Position numbers and translations under genes: made by a program | The notes under the pieces: model-generated | Seen by the model: the letters and a program-made list of their open reading frames with translations, nothing else | The model's database searches: none | What the model was told of the DNA's origin: nothing | In this document: positions 1 through 13,700 of the stretch, one piece after another | How the letters are laid out: each line of letters opens with the position of its first letter | Position numbering within the stretch: the stretch's first letter is position 1 | Origin: Monarcha castaneiventris obscurior | Lineage: Eukaryota; Chordata; Aves; Passeriformes; Monarchidae | Direction of reading: 5' to 3' | Length of the DNA: 64,000 nt | Assembly (NCBI GenBank): GCA_026261815.1 | Contig: JAMPIT010000174.1 | Span: 4,898,001-4,962,000 of the forward strand

Positions 1-3000
1 GAGAGTCCTTCTTAAAAGGAGAATTGTAAAGCAAATATTTTTTCCAGAAAATTTTCATTTGAACCAGCTACGAATATTTCAATGTGTTAAAGCCAGGAGC
101 ACTTTGTAGAACAACAGTGGAAAGTAAGAAACCATAGCTGGTTTTAGTTATTAATTATAACTTAGCAACAAGAAGGCCCTCCTGTTCATTTTCTACTTGT
201 TTCTGGGTATTTTTAAATTCACTGCTGTTTCATTTTGTATAGCTGGATACAGTAAGTGTACATGCAGTATTTAATATATATGTCATAGAAAAGCAATAAT
301 ATAGGATGATAAGTCAGGAAATATCCTCATAGACATGTGTGTCATGAAGTGACCCTCAAATGCATATTCACAGGCTTTTTCAAGTGTTGTTTAATACCAT
401 TCTTACTGTGCTTGTTGACTTTCATGTGCCAGATAAGCAGAATCCACACAAGTCACATGAAAGAGGAACAATGTGGCCAAATCTCCTGTGGGGTCTGGGT
501 CTACCCGAGTTTCTTCACAATGTGCTTCTGAAATATGCATGCATTAAAAATAGTCATGGTGGAAAATGCTGAGCTTCTCTCCTTGTCAGTGAGCAGAAGC
601 CAACAGTCTTCATTCCAGCACCTGCAACAACCTTACAAGATCCTGATACTAAACCTAAACAACAACTTCCCCTGGGCACTTTGAGCTGTATCTGCTGACA
701 TCAAAGTACCTCAGTGAATCACCTCTGGTTCCCTCCAGTGATCAAAACATTAACCTGTCAAAACTCTTCCAGTCCCTGAACAGAAGAAAATTATGAAGCT
801 GTCAAGAGCTCAGGAGATAAATCATGCCAATTGCTCATGTTTTTTTATCATGAACAGTGTGGTCTTCAAGTGGATCTGCTGACCAGTGCAGTGATAGACA
901 GGTGCAGAAAGAGACATAGGCACAATAATAAAATACCCACAATAGGTGTGACAAATCTTCCAGAGATTTTTACTGCAGTGGCTACAGCTGGGGTTTAGAT
1001 GACCCATTTGGATTAGATATGCAAGGTTTAAATGGTTGACATTTGAGATCACAACTCTAGGCAATGACCTACTTCCAGGAAGCTGCTTGTCTCCAGATTT
1101 TGTAAAACCTAATAATCTATTTGTCCTCTTCTTTGGATATATACAACTATTTATCAGATATATTTTATATAAGATTAGTTTAGTGTATTATTAGTTATAT
1201 GTTTATTAGCTGTATATATATACATACCTATTTATGTATATGTAACAAATCAGTTCTAATTCTGTTCACCTTTATCTATCGAACAAGGAAAATAGACTAT
1301 TATCTATGACTACATTGATGTTTATGAAACTGCTTCTCTGAACAGATAAAGCATTGTGAGTACTAACATTATGTATACATGCAAAAATATAGTTTAGTTT
1401 CACAACATCTTCCAAAATTTGAGAGAAGCATTTCCACTGCCTACTAACCAGGTATTTTCTTCACCTATTATAATAATTTTTGTTTCATTAGTTATTATAC
1501 AACCCCATGTGCATATAAAAAGATAATTACATCTGTATGAAGAAAGATAATTTTTAATCGCTCGCTTTGTAGACTGGAAGATAATATACTGTTTTTATAG
1601 ATTTTATTAAGGAGAAACACTATGTTTTGTATAATTCTTAAACAATTTGTGTAAGCCAGTTAAGGCATTCCCCCCTAACAATAGACTGGATCTTGTTGCA
1701 GATGCCTGTACTGCAGCAATTCATGTGCAGAGTGTGTGAGGCAGCAATTGCCTGCTGGAGGCAACTGTCCCTTTGTTAATGTGATGGGGCTAATGAAGAC
1801 AATGGTAACCTTTAAAATTTTTCAGTTTTCCTGTGATGTGTATAAACTCCTGACACACGTTTGAAAATACCTTGAATATGGCAAAAGCTATCATTATCTG
1901 ACAGGGGGATGTTTTATGGGTCACCACTGAAACTAACTGATGGAAAATTGTCAGTAGTTTCTTTAAAGCTCCTTTATGCAATTCTTCAGTATTGTGCTAT
2001 AAACCACTTTTCCATGTGTGTCCTCAACTCATCTATGCTCCTAATATAACAATGCCATTCACAGTGTATGACATCTCTCTAAATGATTAATTTTAACAAC
2101 TTAAAGCACTCCATGTCAGTCATGTGTCCCAAATTAAAGTTAAAAGAAACATGGACTAAATCTCAGGTTAGAGATTACATTATATCAAGAATGATAAAAT
2201 ATCCATACTGTTTTGCTCTGATTCTGCCCATCTTTCAGTCTTAGGAACACTGTCTTTTGAAGCTTGTCCCCTTGGCATTCATTCACCAAATCACTGGCTG
2301 GATATGTTAGAAGATCTGGCTCACTGCTTCCTCTCCAGATACAGAACATATCACCTCTGGGATATGTACAGATTCTATTAGAGCAAAGCCTCAGGCCTGA
2401 CAATATCTCGCTGCAATGATTGTCTCTAGTGAGTGAATAGTTACCCACACAGATTTAATTAACAGCAGCAGTAGAGTATTCACTGTTATAGAACTCTGTG
2501 GTAAATTACTAATCAGAACTCCAGGCACACTGGAGGGAATAGAAAGATGAGGAAATTATGAGATCAGTTTTAAACAATATGGAACAGGCACAAGCAACAC
2601 AAGCATTGTTTATATGCAATAAATGCAGTGATGGTCTGGGAGTAAAACGCTTAGCAGACTATCACTTAGACCTTCTCCAGCAGTTTCGCCAGTTAAATAT
2701 CTGAGGGGCAGGGGGTTGTGTTGTATGTCTGAGGGGAATGATGATGGACAGAAATCATGTTTACATTAGTGGTTATTTTGACATCAAATGGAGCAAATAA
2801 TTTTTATTTGGTTATGGGTTTAGCTATCAATGTCTAGCCTTTGCTGAGTTAAAATGTTGGCAACTGCCGGTTAAAAATGTGTTAGCAGGGCAGAGAAGTA
2901 AGCAGCAGTGTTCTGGAGTAGAGATTAATTAAAATTACTTAAATCACAGACTTGGAATGGGTACCTCAGCTCTTTAAGAGATCTGCTGCTTTGGCACATC

Positions 3001-6000
3001 TGAAATGGGCCCACCTGCCTCGTGCAATCGAGGTCACTTAAACACTCTGAAAGTGCATTTTCACTTACAGAGTGCCATTGGGACTATATGGTGCAGTTAA
3101 GCTCTGAGGATGGAATACCATAGGCTGAGCTCCAGTGGGAGACAACATATTCAGGAACTTATAAAAGCTTCTGTGCAATTCCATCTGCAGTGAGCAAATG
3201 TAAGTCATATAAAACACAAGTTTGCAGCTTCTCTGCCTCTAACACTTACCCAAAGTCGTTGCAGTGTTATGAACAAAATCTCTCACTGGAGCAAGCAGTC
3301 TGAAGTTTTGGATCTGTGAAGGCTTTTATGTGAAGGAGAGGTTGCTTTCAGCACATTCTCAGAGCACAATTTTCTGATGTATATTTTCCCAAATACAGGG
3401 AGAATCACTGGAACTTTGAATACCATGAAAGGTATGAATGGAAAGTGCCTTCTCTCTCTCTTTCTGTCCCAGATCATACTTAAAAAATATTTTTTTCAGC
3501 TATAAAATACTTCAGGTCAGTTTTCTACAAATGATTCTTTGAACTTATACAAAGAAGCATCTCACTTAGAATTTGGAAAATTTTTATGCTGCAGGCTTTC
3601 AGTATCTATGAAATATTGATTAGAGAGGAAAGAAATTCACAGCCCACATGTTGTATTCTGCAAACTAAATTGATCCTTTGCCATTTCCACTACATACTAT
3701 ATATTCACAGTCGGCAAACATTACCTGTTGTGTTCCTGCCAGAGCAACAACTTTTAAATTAGTAAAGGAGCATAAAGTTTAGGCTTTCAGTATTACATTC
3801 ATCATAGATGTATCATCAATATGGAAAAGACCCTGTTTCCCTTGTCTTTGAATACAATGACAGATTTACAAATTGCCATGATTTTGCAGCATGGTAAGTC
3901 AGTCCAGCTCCCAGGAACTAACCACATGTATTTTCATTGCTAATGCCTGGTAGAATATAGTAGTGTAATCAACAGGGTGAGCTAGTCTTTGCTTCTATAA
4001 TCCAAGTGGACAGAGTTAGAAGATTGAATGGTCTCTTTCTTGCTAATCCCCACTAATTTCATCACTTGCAATTATGCTATCTTACTTTAAGAACTACCAC
4101 TTCTGTGTGTCTGTCTGCCTGTCTGACAAACTTCAGGAAGAGAATACAGAATTTACTCTACTCAAAAAGCAAAAAAAAATTTATTCACAGCCAGAAACAT
4201 TAGTCAGCTCTTCAGCTGATGCCAGACAACAGAAATCCGTTAAATCAATGGAATATTTATTAAAAGAAGTTTAGGAATGTTATTTTTAAAAGTAGTTCAA
4301 AATTAGAAGAAGCACTAGGCTTCTAGAAATTGCAAATTACGAGCAAATCGGTGTCATGACTGATTCTTACTAACCTTAGATTTGCTTAAAATAATGAAAA
4401 GCATATTTAAATAGAAGACCAAAGAGCAATTTTGGGCAAGAAAAAGAAATTTCACAGAGGAAATAAAAAGCTTGCATAGACAGTTAAACAGCTAGACTTT
4501 TACATGCCTTACTTCATACACTATCTAAATAATGGTACAACAGCAAGGTATGCAAATAGAATTGGAGCTTGCAGGTCATTGAACATTTCAAATTCTTCCA
4601 TTGCCATTTCAGCATAAAGTGCTAAAATCCTTTGTACTGAACCACAGCTAGAATTCCCAGTGCTTGTTGATACTGAAAATATTTATCTTAATCGTGGTGG
4701 TTTAATAAACAACTGTCAGCACATCAAAGCAAAACAAAATACTGGATGCTTTATTCAGGACATCTGAAAAGATAATTTTTTAATGCAATTCCTGCATCAT
4801 TTTCTTAGAACTTTTATTTATGAATGATCCTTTTGGTGCTTCTGCATCTGCATTAGAGAAAATAAAAATAAGTTAGATAAAGAGGATATGGGTAAAGCCT
4901 GTAAATTTTTTTTATCGAGTTCAGGAAAGGCACACCAAGAAAACAAGAAACTATTACAAGAGTACCACACACAGGCAGATGAAAACAAAGCCATGGAAAC
5001 AGCAATACTCATTATGCACTTGGCTGATTGTGCACCCGTTCTGTTGTTTTGGAAATGGATGCAATGTATTTGTTCCACTAGGGAAGTTTCTGTTGGTGAA
5101 TACATAAAATTAAAATGTTTCCAAAAGTATCTAGACTTTTTTTTTTTTTCAGTTGTACATGTTGGCTGTATTTTTGAACAGTTGTGCTTTATCTCTAAAC
5201 CAAGTTTCACATTTTGCTGCCAGCTATTATTGCTCTTGTCTCCCACATCTCTGCTGGACTCCCATCTTCCACCCAACCCTTCCTTTATGGCTTACATCTG
5301 TAGTACAGCTTGTCATTGATTTCTTACTTTATCTTTACAATAACCAACTCTTTCTGACTTCTGATCCACTTTGCTTTTTTTTGCTTTTTTTTTTTTTTTT
5401 TGAACCAGGAGAGTAAAAAGCCAGCAGGTGGATTTCTCAGTAATTAGAATTTTATCTCTTCATCCAACCCAAGCAGAAATACCACAAAATGTACCATACT
5501 TATATGTGGCAATAATATCTACTGATAAGATTAGTCCCATTTACTATCTGTTGAAGCTGCAGGACCATTAACATACATGAAGATTGCAAGGTCAGAACCT
5601 GATCTTGGTGAGAATCTTCAGTGTTTACAAGACTGCCACATGCATCAAATACTCCACTTTTGTGGGGAAAAATAATGCAAATCTGTTCTTTATTATTGCA
5701 TATAAATAACACAGAATGTCCGTGTCATATCTTATTTTCACTTTATTTTTGCAGATTCAAAGCAAGAAATAAAGTCCAAAGCAAATAAATTACTCTGATT
5801 CCTTTTTTTCTTTTTTCTTTTTTTTTCCTATTTAATAATATTACACATTTAGATTAGTCACCATAACCTTTGGTTGAGGATTAACCTTCATTTTTTCTTT
5901 GCTCATTAGTAATCAGTAGTTTTTCACCAAATAATCAAGAAAAAAAAAAAGCCATAATATATTTTGTGTGGCTCACATGTCAGATAGTCTTTTAGGGGAC

Positions 6001-6599
6001 TAATGAATTTAAAGTAAATTAGGAAGGGGTTTCAGAGGACTCCCCCAAGACTTTTTTGTGGATGGTGCAGCATAACAGAAAGATGAAAACATTCAGATTT
6101 CAAATGAAGCACCACAGGTAGAGAGACTCAGCATGAATTTCAAATATATATTCATTGTGTTGGTGTGCTAATTAAATATTTTTAAGTGCATTTGGTTTAT
6201 TACAGGACCCAGTGTAACATGAATATCTATATAGTGAGTTAGCAACAGGGATTGCATAAGCAATGGCTGCTGTTGTCCAAGGGTTTTCATGACAGGCCAT
6301 TGAATCCAGCTGAAATTTAACTACAGAAGTACAGTGAGGATAGTGTTGCTGAGTTCGAGGAGCTCAGGTACATCAGAGGTGATGCATTTCTGTCTAATGA
6401 TCTGAGTTATGGGCATTCACAGTTCCAATGTCTCCTGGATTCTGTTAACATCACAAGTTTTGCACTGACAAAAGATGTTCATCTTAACTCTCCTGATAGA
6501 AAAGGAGAAGAGCGAAGGAATACAGCAGTGGTAGACTGCAGCTAGATATATAACTACAGAAGAAAAATATGAAAAAACACAGACTGAATCCATGTCAGT
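1..6599. other. AT-rich unique DNA, no gene seen
   Basis: No open frame here has a recognisable domain, and I saw no repeat family I could name. Short simple-sequence patches are present: a TA-rich stretch near 1195-1240, a run of 17 T at 5385-5401, and a pyrimidine tract near 5800-5830. Two overlapping open frames on opposite strands around 4818-5319 are discussed among the rejected items. The stretch is best read as intergenic or intronic DNA. Confidence 0.6.
5385..5401. repeat. Poly-T homopolymer
   Basis: A run of 17 T follows two shorter T runs. On the minus strand it would be a poly-A tail, but no LINE or processed-pseudogene body lies next to it at 5402-5700, so it is called a simple repeat only. 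Confidence 0.8.
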
Positions 6600-8045
6600 C
6601 TCCAACAGGCTGAGAAACAACCTGCTCTGGGATGCCTACATGATGGTTGTGCAGTAAAAGTTAAAATTAAACTGAAATAAACAGTAGAAGTAACAAGTAC
6701 AACCGCTTACCTTGCTCAGCAGAAGAAAAGGTAACATCATATGACAGTAGCCAATTATAACTGTGCAATAAATCTTGTCTATACCCCCAAAAAGGAGCCC
6801 AAATAATGCCTTGTCCTGGCTTCTCCCAGAAGCATCACTGAAGCCATCAAGGGACCATCTCCCCAGACCCAGACAGGAGAACAAGGAGAGCAGGGAACAC
6901 AAACTGAGGTCTCAGAGGAAGAAACACACTTTCAAGTCTGTTACAGGACAGCTGCAGCCTCGTTGTCCAGATATGAAACCCATCACCATAGGTAAATGTC
7001 AGAGCAACTTTTGGACTGAGAGGGTATTGCCCAAAGGCATGGGACATGTTATATGGTGCAGGGGAAGAACACTGGGGAATTGCACAAGTTTTGTTACGAG
7101 AAGTTTAAAGGTGGAATTAAAGGTGCAAAAAGAGAGGAATCAAGGTGGTTTGGGGAGGAAGAATAGTGAGAAAATAAAGAGGGAAGTAGGGGCTCTTGTG
7201 TGTAAATAGTTTGCTGGTTGGTAAACCAGTTTGTCCATGCCCTGAAGCTGATCTGCACAGACTGTCCTGTGTCCTCACTAAATCCCTTTCTACTCTCTTC
7301 CAGATGAGGAACTCTCATGTGCCTCTGTGCATCTGGGACTGTGGTTGCAGGCTGACTACAGGTTGGAGGTGGCAGCACCTGCCAAGACCCCAGTGGGTGG
7401 ATATAAATGCCAGAAGCTGGAGTGGGACCTCAGGTTGCAGGGACACAGATGTTCATGGTACCAACCACTGGAGCAACTGTGTAAATTCAGTGTGTGAGTG
7501 CCAACAAAGGTCAAACCAGATGAGCCACCAGATCAGTGTGGTGGTCTGGGAGTCAGGGGGTCTCTAAGAGAAAGACCATAGGGATAGGTTGAGGGGTGGT
7601 TATTGGGGATCAGGGGAGTTTCAGATGGTTCTTTGTGTATGTGTGCATCTGTGAGGGCATTTGTACGAGCAGCTAGAGCATGGCTGTGGCCTCAGGGGCT
7701 TGTGTGTCCAGATGCCTGCTACTGGGCAGACTGGGAGTGTAAGCCCAGCTGTGGGGGGAACCATATTGTACATATGCACACATACATACTCCCAGTAGCA
7801 GAGCTCCATCCTGCTCAGCAGAGAGGGAAGCAGGATGAGGCCATTGTTTTCTGTGCTGTGTGAAAGTGCTCTGTGTCTCTCTGTACTGATCTGTGCAGAC
7901 CATTGTACATTTAAGTGTAGTGTAGACATGTTTGTGCATGTGCCTGGTATATGTAGAGAATATACACTACTACAGTCTCACTACTGATGAACCTGGGCAC
8001 ATGAAGCTGTGACAGTTTCGTCTCTCTCAAGCTGCCAGATTTGTC
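6600..8045. other. GC-raised, TG-rich unclassified block, repeat-like
   Basis: This block stands out from its AT-rich surroundings. The part at 7190-7960 is rich in TG and CAG/CTG words such as 'tgtgtatgtgtgcatctgtg' and has few A/T runs. An acceptor-like pyrimidine tract ending in AG lies at about 7285-7303 ('ctactctcttccag'), followed by open sequence to 7567. Several open frames of 60-144 codons occur on both strands, but none shows a domain I know. The texture resembles dispersed avian repeat or LTR-internal DNA, and I have only an impression of having seen related copies. I assign no family. Alternatives are an old endogenous retrovirus fragment or a non-coding exon with its flanks. Confidence 0.35.
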
Positions 8046-8309
8046 TCTAATCCACTAAGAGCAATGTATTGAGCAAATATTCTTTTCCTTTTACCTAGGG
8101 AAAGAAGTGCAGGTCTGGAAATGATTAAATATCACCTGAACAAATACAAGAAAGAAAAAAAGTCAGTAAAGAACCAAAAAAATACATCTTATCTATTTAT
8201 AAAATATTGTGACAGTTATGTGGCTTCTTAGAAATTCTGTATTGATAGAGTTTATAACAGATTTTTGTACTGCAATAATCCCTTTCCTCTTTCTGGCTGG
8301 CTCAGTCAT

Positions 8310-9500
8310 AGTAAGGTGATAACCATAATCTTTCATTTCAGGTCGTTTTAACTGCTTGAAGAAGTTCTGCTAGAGATTAGCCTGTCCAGCTTCTGGTGAT
8401 GTTTTTTACCAGGTTGTCCACAAACAGCTCCTCCTCTTTTAATTTTTTTTCTCTGCAAATTTATGTTTGCTGGAACCTTTGCTTTAGTAACAATGCCAAA
8501 CCTTTCCAGCTTCTCTTTTTACGATGCTGCTAGCAGAGGCTCATGGGATCCAATTACTGCAGATCCTGCTTCCCTGTAATAGAGCTGTTAGTTCTGTGCA
8601 CTGTACATGGTATCTATTGAATTCTGCAGCGACATCTGAATTCAAAGGCTTGAATTCTTCATTCTGTTGCTGCTGTTTGAGTTTCACCTGTTTCACACTG
8701 TTCATGCTCTTGAGAACACAATATTTCTAAAAAGTTCCTTTTTTTTTTTTCTCTTGGATCTACTAAAGTTGTTCTTGTCTTTCCAGGTTGTATTTTGGAC
8801 TGTGAGCACTGCTAGCATGAGGGCAATTCTTTGGATTTCTGTTTCAAGTTTCCTGTCTTTCATGGTAGTAGTACCGAGGTACTTGAATAAGTCCCCCCAT
8901 TCAACTTTCTTGCTTTTGATATCTATTTCTTTTTCAGAGTCAGTAATCTTCATTGTCATTACACTGCTATTTTTTGTCCTAATCTCCATACCATATATCA
9001 TTGCAGTGCTGCCCGGCTTTGTCATTGCTTTTCCATGTACTGGTCCCATTCCTCCTATCAAATCTACATCATCTTCAAAGGATAGATTACCTATATTACT
9101 ACCTCTGACTGATAGCACTGCTTCAAAGTTTTCAGAGTCCTTTGACAAGGGAACTATTGAAGAGATATGGCAATAGGAGACATTGCTTTCTTATACCAGC
9201 TGTTATATGGAACTACTTACTCAGTGTGTTGCCTTCAAGGACTTTATTCCCTGCACTATAATAAAGGATTTCAGTGGTTGTCACTGTTCGTTTGCTAATC
9301 TTGAGTGTCTTCATCACAGTCTATAGTATTTGTTGCCATGAATGATCAAATGCTCTATTAAAGCCTGTGAAGTCACAGTGTAGTTCCATCTCATATTCTC
9401 AGTATTTTCTGTTCAATTTCTTAAGTTGAATGTCTGATCTATTGTACTTGGTGTATTTCTAAAACCTTCTTCTTCCTCCTCAGGTAATGTGTTTGGCAGA
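8310..9500 (-). mobile_element. Decayed non-CR1 LINE, reverse transcriptase and C-terminal region (RTE-like)
   Basis: Read on the minus strand in several frames, this is a broken reverse transcriptase of a non-LTR retrotransposon. In order from high to low coordinate: a finger motif 'EEEGFRNTPSTIDQTFNLR' (about 9484-9425), which resembles E-E-Q-x-G-F-R-x-x-R-S-T-x-D-Q-I; motif A region 'DFTGFNRAFDH' (about 9380); motif B region 'TAGIRKQCLLLPYLFN' (about 9200-9150), matching G-V-R-Q-G-C-x-L-S-P-x-L-F-N; motif C 'FEDDVDLIGG' (about 9079-9050), where canonical FADD has become FEDD; 'YGMEI' (about 8995); 'FKYLGTT' (about 8887); then 'RIQAFEFRC' and 'RKKRSWKG' near 8640-8480, and a W-T-G-x-x-x-x-E-L-L-like tail near 8395-8330. 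Stops and frameshifts between blocks show it is dead. The motif set is unlike the CR1 copies in this window and closer to RTE-type elements. Clade assignment is inference. Confidence 0.75.
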
Positions 9501-10538
9501 TCAGGTAGACATAGGAATATATTTTCAAGGTCTGTTTTCAGCAAGTAACGCCCTGACAGAATCAAGGTATATGTGAAGTTTGTGAATTACAATAATGGCA
9601 GTATCTCTCTTGTTTTTTTGTAAGTTTTCCTGATGGGGACAAGCTGTAATTTCCTGGCCCTCATCTGATAACTCCAAGGATGAACAAATCCTCTCTGAGT
9701 CTTGTTCAGTTGCTATTGATGTTAAGCCGACATTTACTTCATAGTTACACAAACCCTTGCACCAGTCCCACAGCCTGCCTGAAATTGCTTTGGCTTCCTT
9801 TTTGGAAGGCATACATTTTTGTCATAAAATATAAATGCACTTCCTCATTGTTAAGTTGATGGCAAATTTTTTCTCTTCCTCCTTTCTATATCCTGTTGTT
9901 TGTGTATCTGTATGATTTTAACTTTTGTATGATTGGTACTGGTCTCTATCCTGAGCAGCTTTCAAGTGGCTCTCTTTTTCCAACTAGTCTCCAAATCAGC
10001 CATCTTACTTCTGCTAAATTTATCACACTGAATAATTTGTTCATATTTAATTTCCTAGGATGAGTGCTTAAATTTTTGGTAGAATTTAATGTATTGGTTT
10101 TTCTCCAGTGACATGCTTGACAATCTCATCTTGTCCATGGGCTTTTCCTGACATCCTAATGGGTATTTTATCCTGGCTCTCTCTTGCTCTTCAAGAGTAG
10201 ACACAATAAAGCCTAGTCATACGTAGATGACTGCCTAAGAGTCAAGTCTTCAGACTACTACTTTTCATCCAGCGGTACCAGTCCCTTCCTTAGCAAGGGA
10301 AAATAATGTGGAGCTGAGATCAAAAGCAGGATGCTGCCTTGCAGAAGTATTACCCTAATTTCTTCCTTGAAACATCTTGCAGAGCTTTCAAAGGACTCAG
10401 GCTCTGTAACTCTCCAAATATATGATTAGAAACTTTCAAAAAGTGAAAATGCTTAAGTGTTTCTTCCCATTTTAAGATGCTGTTTGAAGTATCAAGAACT
10501 TCCCTCTTGATATAAGAGATATTTTTTACAGCAAGAAT
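9501..10538. other. No gene seen; possible 5' continuation of the LINE relic at 9525-9812
   Basis: A minus-strand open frame of 95 codons at 9525-9812 directly precedes the reverse transcriptase relic in its reading direction. It contains no motif I can align with confidence to the expected RT N-terminal region, so it may be the same element too decayed to read, or unrelated sequence. From 9815 to 10538 I see no gene and no named repeat. Confidence 0.35.
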
Positions 10539-10707
10539 AGTCATTCACTGGAACACCCTTCCCAGGGACATCACTGAAGGCTTCCAAGATGCGATTGGAT
10601 ATGGTGCTAGATAATCTCATCTAGGTTCCGTTTCCCACCAAATGCTGGACCAGGTGATCTTTCGTGGTCCCTTCCAACCTGGGCTGTTCTATGATTCTAT
10701 AATTCTA
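10539..10707 (+). mobile_element. CR1 LINE 3' tail fragment
   Basis: The stretch runs from 'cactggaacacccttcccag' through 'tggtcccttccaacctgggc' to a tail 'tgttctatgattctataatt'. This is the standard 3' end of avian CR1 LINEs, which lack poly-A and end in short repeats related to ATTCTATGAT. The copy is heavily 5'-truncated and non-coding. CR1 is the dominant LINE of bird genomes, and 5' truncation is its usual fate at insertion. Confidence 0.9.
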
Positions 10708-13700
10708 ATATAGCCTTTGAAAGAAAAATGTTTTTGTTTTAGAGCAGTTAATTACTGCAGAATTCTGATGCCTTAATTTTATTTAGGAAGAAATAGCATT
10801 TCCCAAATTAAGAGTGGCCCAAGATGTGAGAATTCAGCTGTTTTATGTACCTTCAGGATTAAGAATACTGACTTGATGACCTACAGATTACATTAATTTT
10901 TTTGGGATCCAAATAAGAGGTATTGTCCCTATAGACTTTTGGGATAAGATTCCATAGGTTTTTTTGCATGCCTTGAACAGCCATTGCAAGTTATCTCAGA
11001 CACCTCTAGTTGCCTTCCTTGCCTCTGAATAAGGATCAAGGAAGAAGAAAGGCTAATGTGGAGCAGTGCAGCTTCACGCCAGGGATGTAACTTCCATGAG
11101 TAACAAGTTATTTGGGTTTTTTTGTAAGCAAATACAAATATTTGTGTTTTCCAGTAATTTCATTGTAAGTATTTTAAAGGAGATAGGAAACTTCAGTCCT
11201 GTGAAGATTTTTAAATTTATTTTTACCGTCATAGTTCAATCACAAAATTTTCCCTCTAGGTGTTTTCTGATTTACATAAATTACAAACTTAGAGGGTAGT
11301 ACACCTCTAAAAAAAGGCATGAACTCTGTACCTATTCTCACACCTATAATAGAACAGAACAGGTTTTTTTCATCTTCCAGGTTTGTATTTAATAATTGAA
11401 CTTTTAAACTTCACAAATGTGTAAGATTTTTTTAAGACATAATGTAATAAAACTTCTTCTTTCCATTGAGTGCAATGGTGGCTTTTTAGCCCTGTTATGA
11501 TACTGCAGAAATGCAAACTGGCAACACAGATTAAAAAAAATTTTTGGATAAGTAAACTGTACTACAGGTATAATACTGTACAAAAACCAGCCTTATATCC
11601 AGAATAATTTTAATCAGATCTTTATTGGTTAAAAGTTAAAATAAAGCCAGTAGTTGTGATAAGTGGTAATGTTTTGTTTCTTTGCTAGAGCATGATTTGG
11701 TTGGAAATGCAGTGCAATAAACTATAATAACAGAGTAACTATGGTGATGTAACAGCAACTGCTGAAAAAATACCTCTTGCAAATGAAGTTAGCCAGAATG
11801 AAGTATTCATGATGAAAGTGGAAGGAAAATAGTAAGTACGGCAAAAACAAAATTTAAGAAACACAAGTAAAAGAGTATTTCTGGGACCTCAAATCCTCCA
11901 AGCGTGGATACCATGTACCCTCTTACCGACAAGCTCTGAGTAGGTAGCCATCTTCCAATTTTAACAAGAAAATTTTTACCTCTGCTTAAGTAAATCTACA
12001 ATGTTCTGCAATAATTGTTGAGAGACCAGTCAGGAAAAACTAACAGAAGTAATCAGAACTAATTGGGTTTTGTATAATCTTAATTTCATCTGACAGTTGA
12101 GAAACATGAATCCTGACAAGTAATATAAATTTAAATTGCAGACTATTGCCACTAATGCAGTGAAATATTATAGATACATTTATTAATTTATTTTGTTAGT
12201 TCTAATCTCATCCAAGTCCAAGGCCATTGACATAGTAATTAGTAATACAAGCTCCTGTTATTTTGCATGGCCCATGAAAAATAATTTTATGTCTTTAGGA
12301 AAAGTGTGCAAGGGCAAGGTGTGATACGTAATTGATTAGTGCGAGATGGGAAAAATGGCTGTCTCCAAAGATGTTTCCAGCCAAGCTTCACTCAGAAGAT
12401 TCTTTCATTCTAAGTAAAATAAACAAGTTTGAAGTTTTTTGAATTTTCTGTCTGCTGCCCAGTAAAACCTTATAGCTTCTGGGCTTTTATACAACTAAGA
12501 TTTATAGTATCTATTCTCACTGTGTGAAGTCTCAAGATAATGTTAATAGATGGCTAGTTTTGCCAATAAATCCCTCAGGGAGCAGACAGAAATATCTGTT
12601 TCAGATGAGTTGTTCAGAACTAAATCCAGATCTCAAATGGAACATGGTATTTAGGCTTAAGAGACTCATCTCTAAATATGTAAAGGTGTTTTTGTCCCAT
12701 TTCCTGAAAAAGGCAAACTAATTTTTGCAAAACCAAAACCCATGTCTCCTGAGAACTCATATACCTACTAATCAAAGGCTGGAGGCTCATTTTCTTGAAA
12801 GGAATCTAGAAGAATTTGTGAGATCCAAAAACCTGTCCCTTTAGGACTTTGTGTCTTCAATTCAAGAGTCTGGAAGTTCATGAGTGAGAAAGATAACAGG
12901 TTTCCAGGACTACCAGTCAAAATTTCAGAAGCTTTTCATAGACTGGGAGCATGGAAACCCATCTAAATAATAAAGGAACTGGTAAATGGAAGAGAGGAAG
13001 AGAAGACAAAAAAAGGGAAATGGAGGGAAGGAGGCCAATTAAGTTAATGGTCTTTATTTGGACTTCCTTTAAAGCCTAGGAGAAGACAGAAAGAAGCTGA
13101 CACAAACTGCCATGACCATTTCTATCATGACTGGATAGAAATGAAAACCATTCTTATCTTCAGGATATGCATGTGTCTGACAGGCTGTACAAGCATTGGC
13201 ACATTCTCCAAATTTGTTTTCTTTCACGCAGTGTGGCATTGCTGACCTACATTCAGTTTGCTAACAGCTATAACTGAAAATCTTTCTCTGAAGAATTGGT
13301 TCCTGTCTCTAATTATGCAGCAGATTATTCCTGTTTGAAAGCTCTCTTTTTCCTAGTAAATCTCATTCTTTTCTGACTGTAACTTCATTTTTTTCAAGAT
13401 TGTTTTGAAATTTATTTCAAAGCCTCTTGTATACTTTCATTACTCTTAGTGATCCATAGTTCGCTCATTCTTTTTGCTTTGTCTCATGCTTTTGTTGTTT
13501 CTGTTTTTCCTGCATGTAATCCTCTGCACAAGTTTTCCAATACATCAACAAGTATGCCCAGGATTACCTCAAATAATTATTTAATTATTGTAAACTGAGA
13601 TTCTTTGTATCCTGCTGATCTGAGAGGACCTAACTAAATCCTTAGCCCTTAAACCCACTCTACTAGTTGGATTCCTGCAATGGTTACAAACTCTTTTAGA

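Noticed and set aside
4818..5319. Two overlapping open frames on opposite strands (152 codons minus, 143 codons plus)
   Set aside because: No domain on either strand; both contain runs of one residue from homopolymers (phenylalanine or lysine) and hydrophobic AT-driven segments. Simultaneous opening of both strands over AT-rich DNA is most simply chance.
8667..9176. 169-codon plus-strand open frame, hydrophobic
   Set aside because: It is the antisense of the decayed LINE reverse transcriptase on the minus strand, whose motifs explain the sequence.
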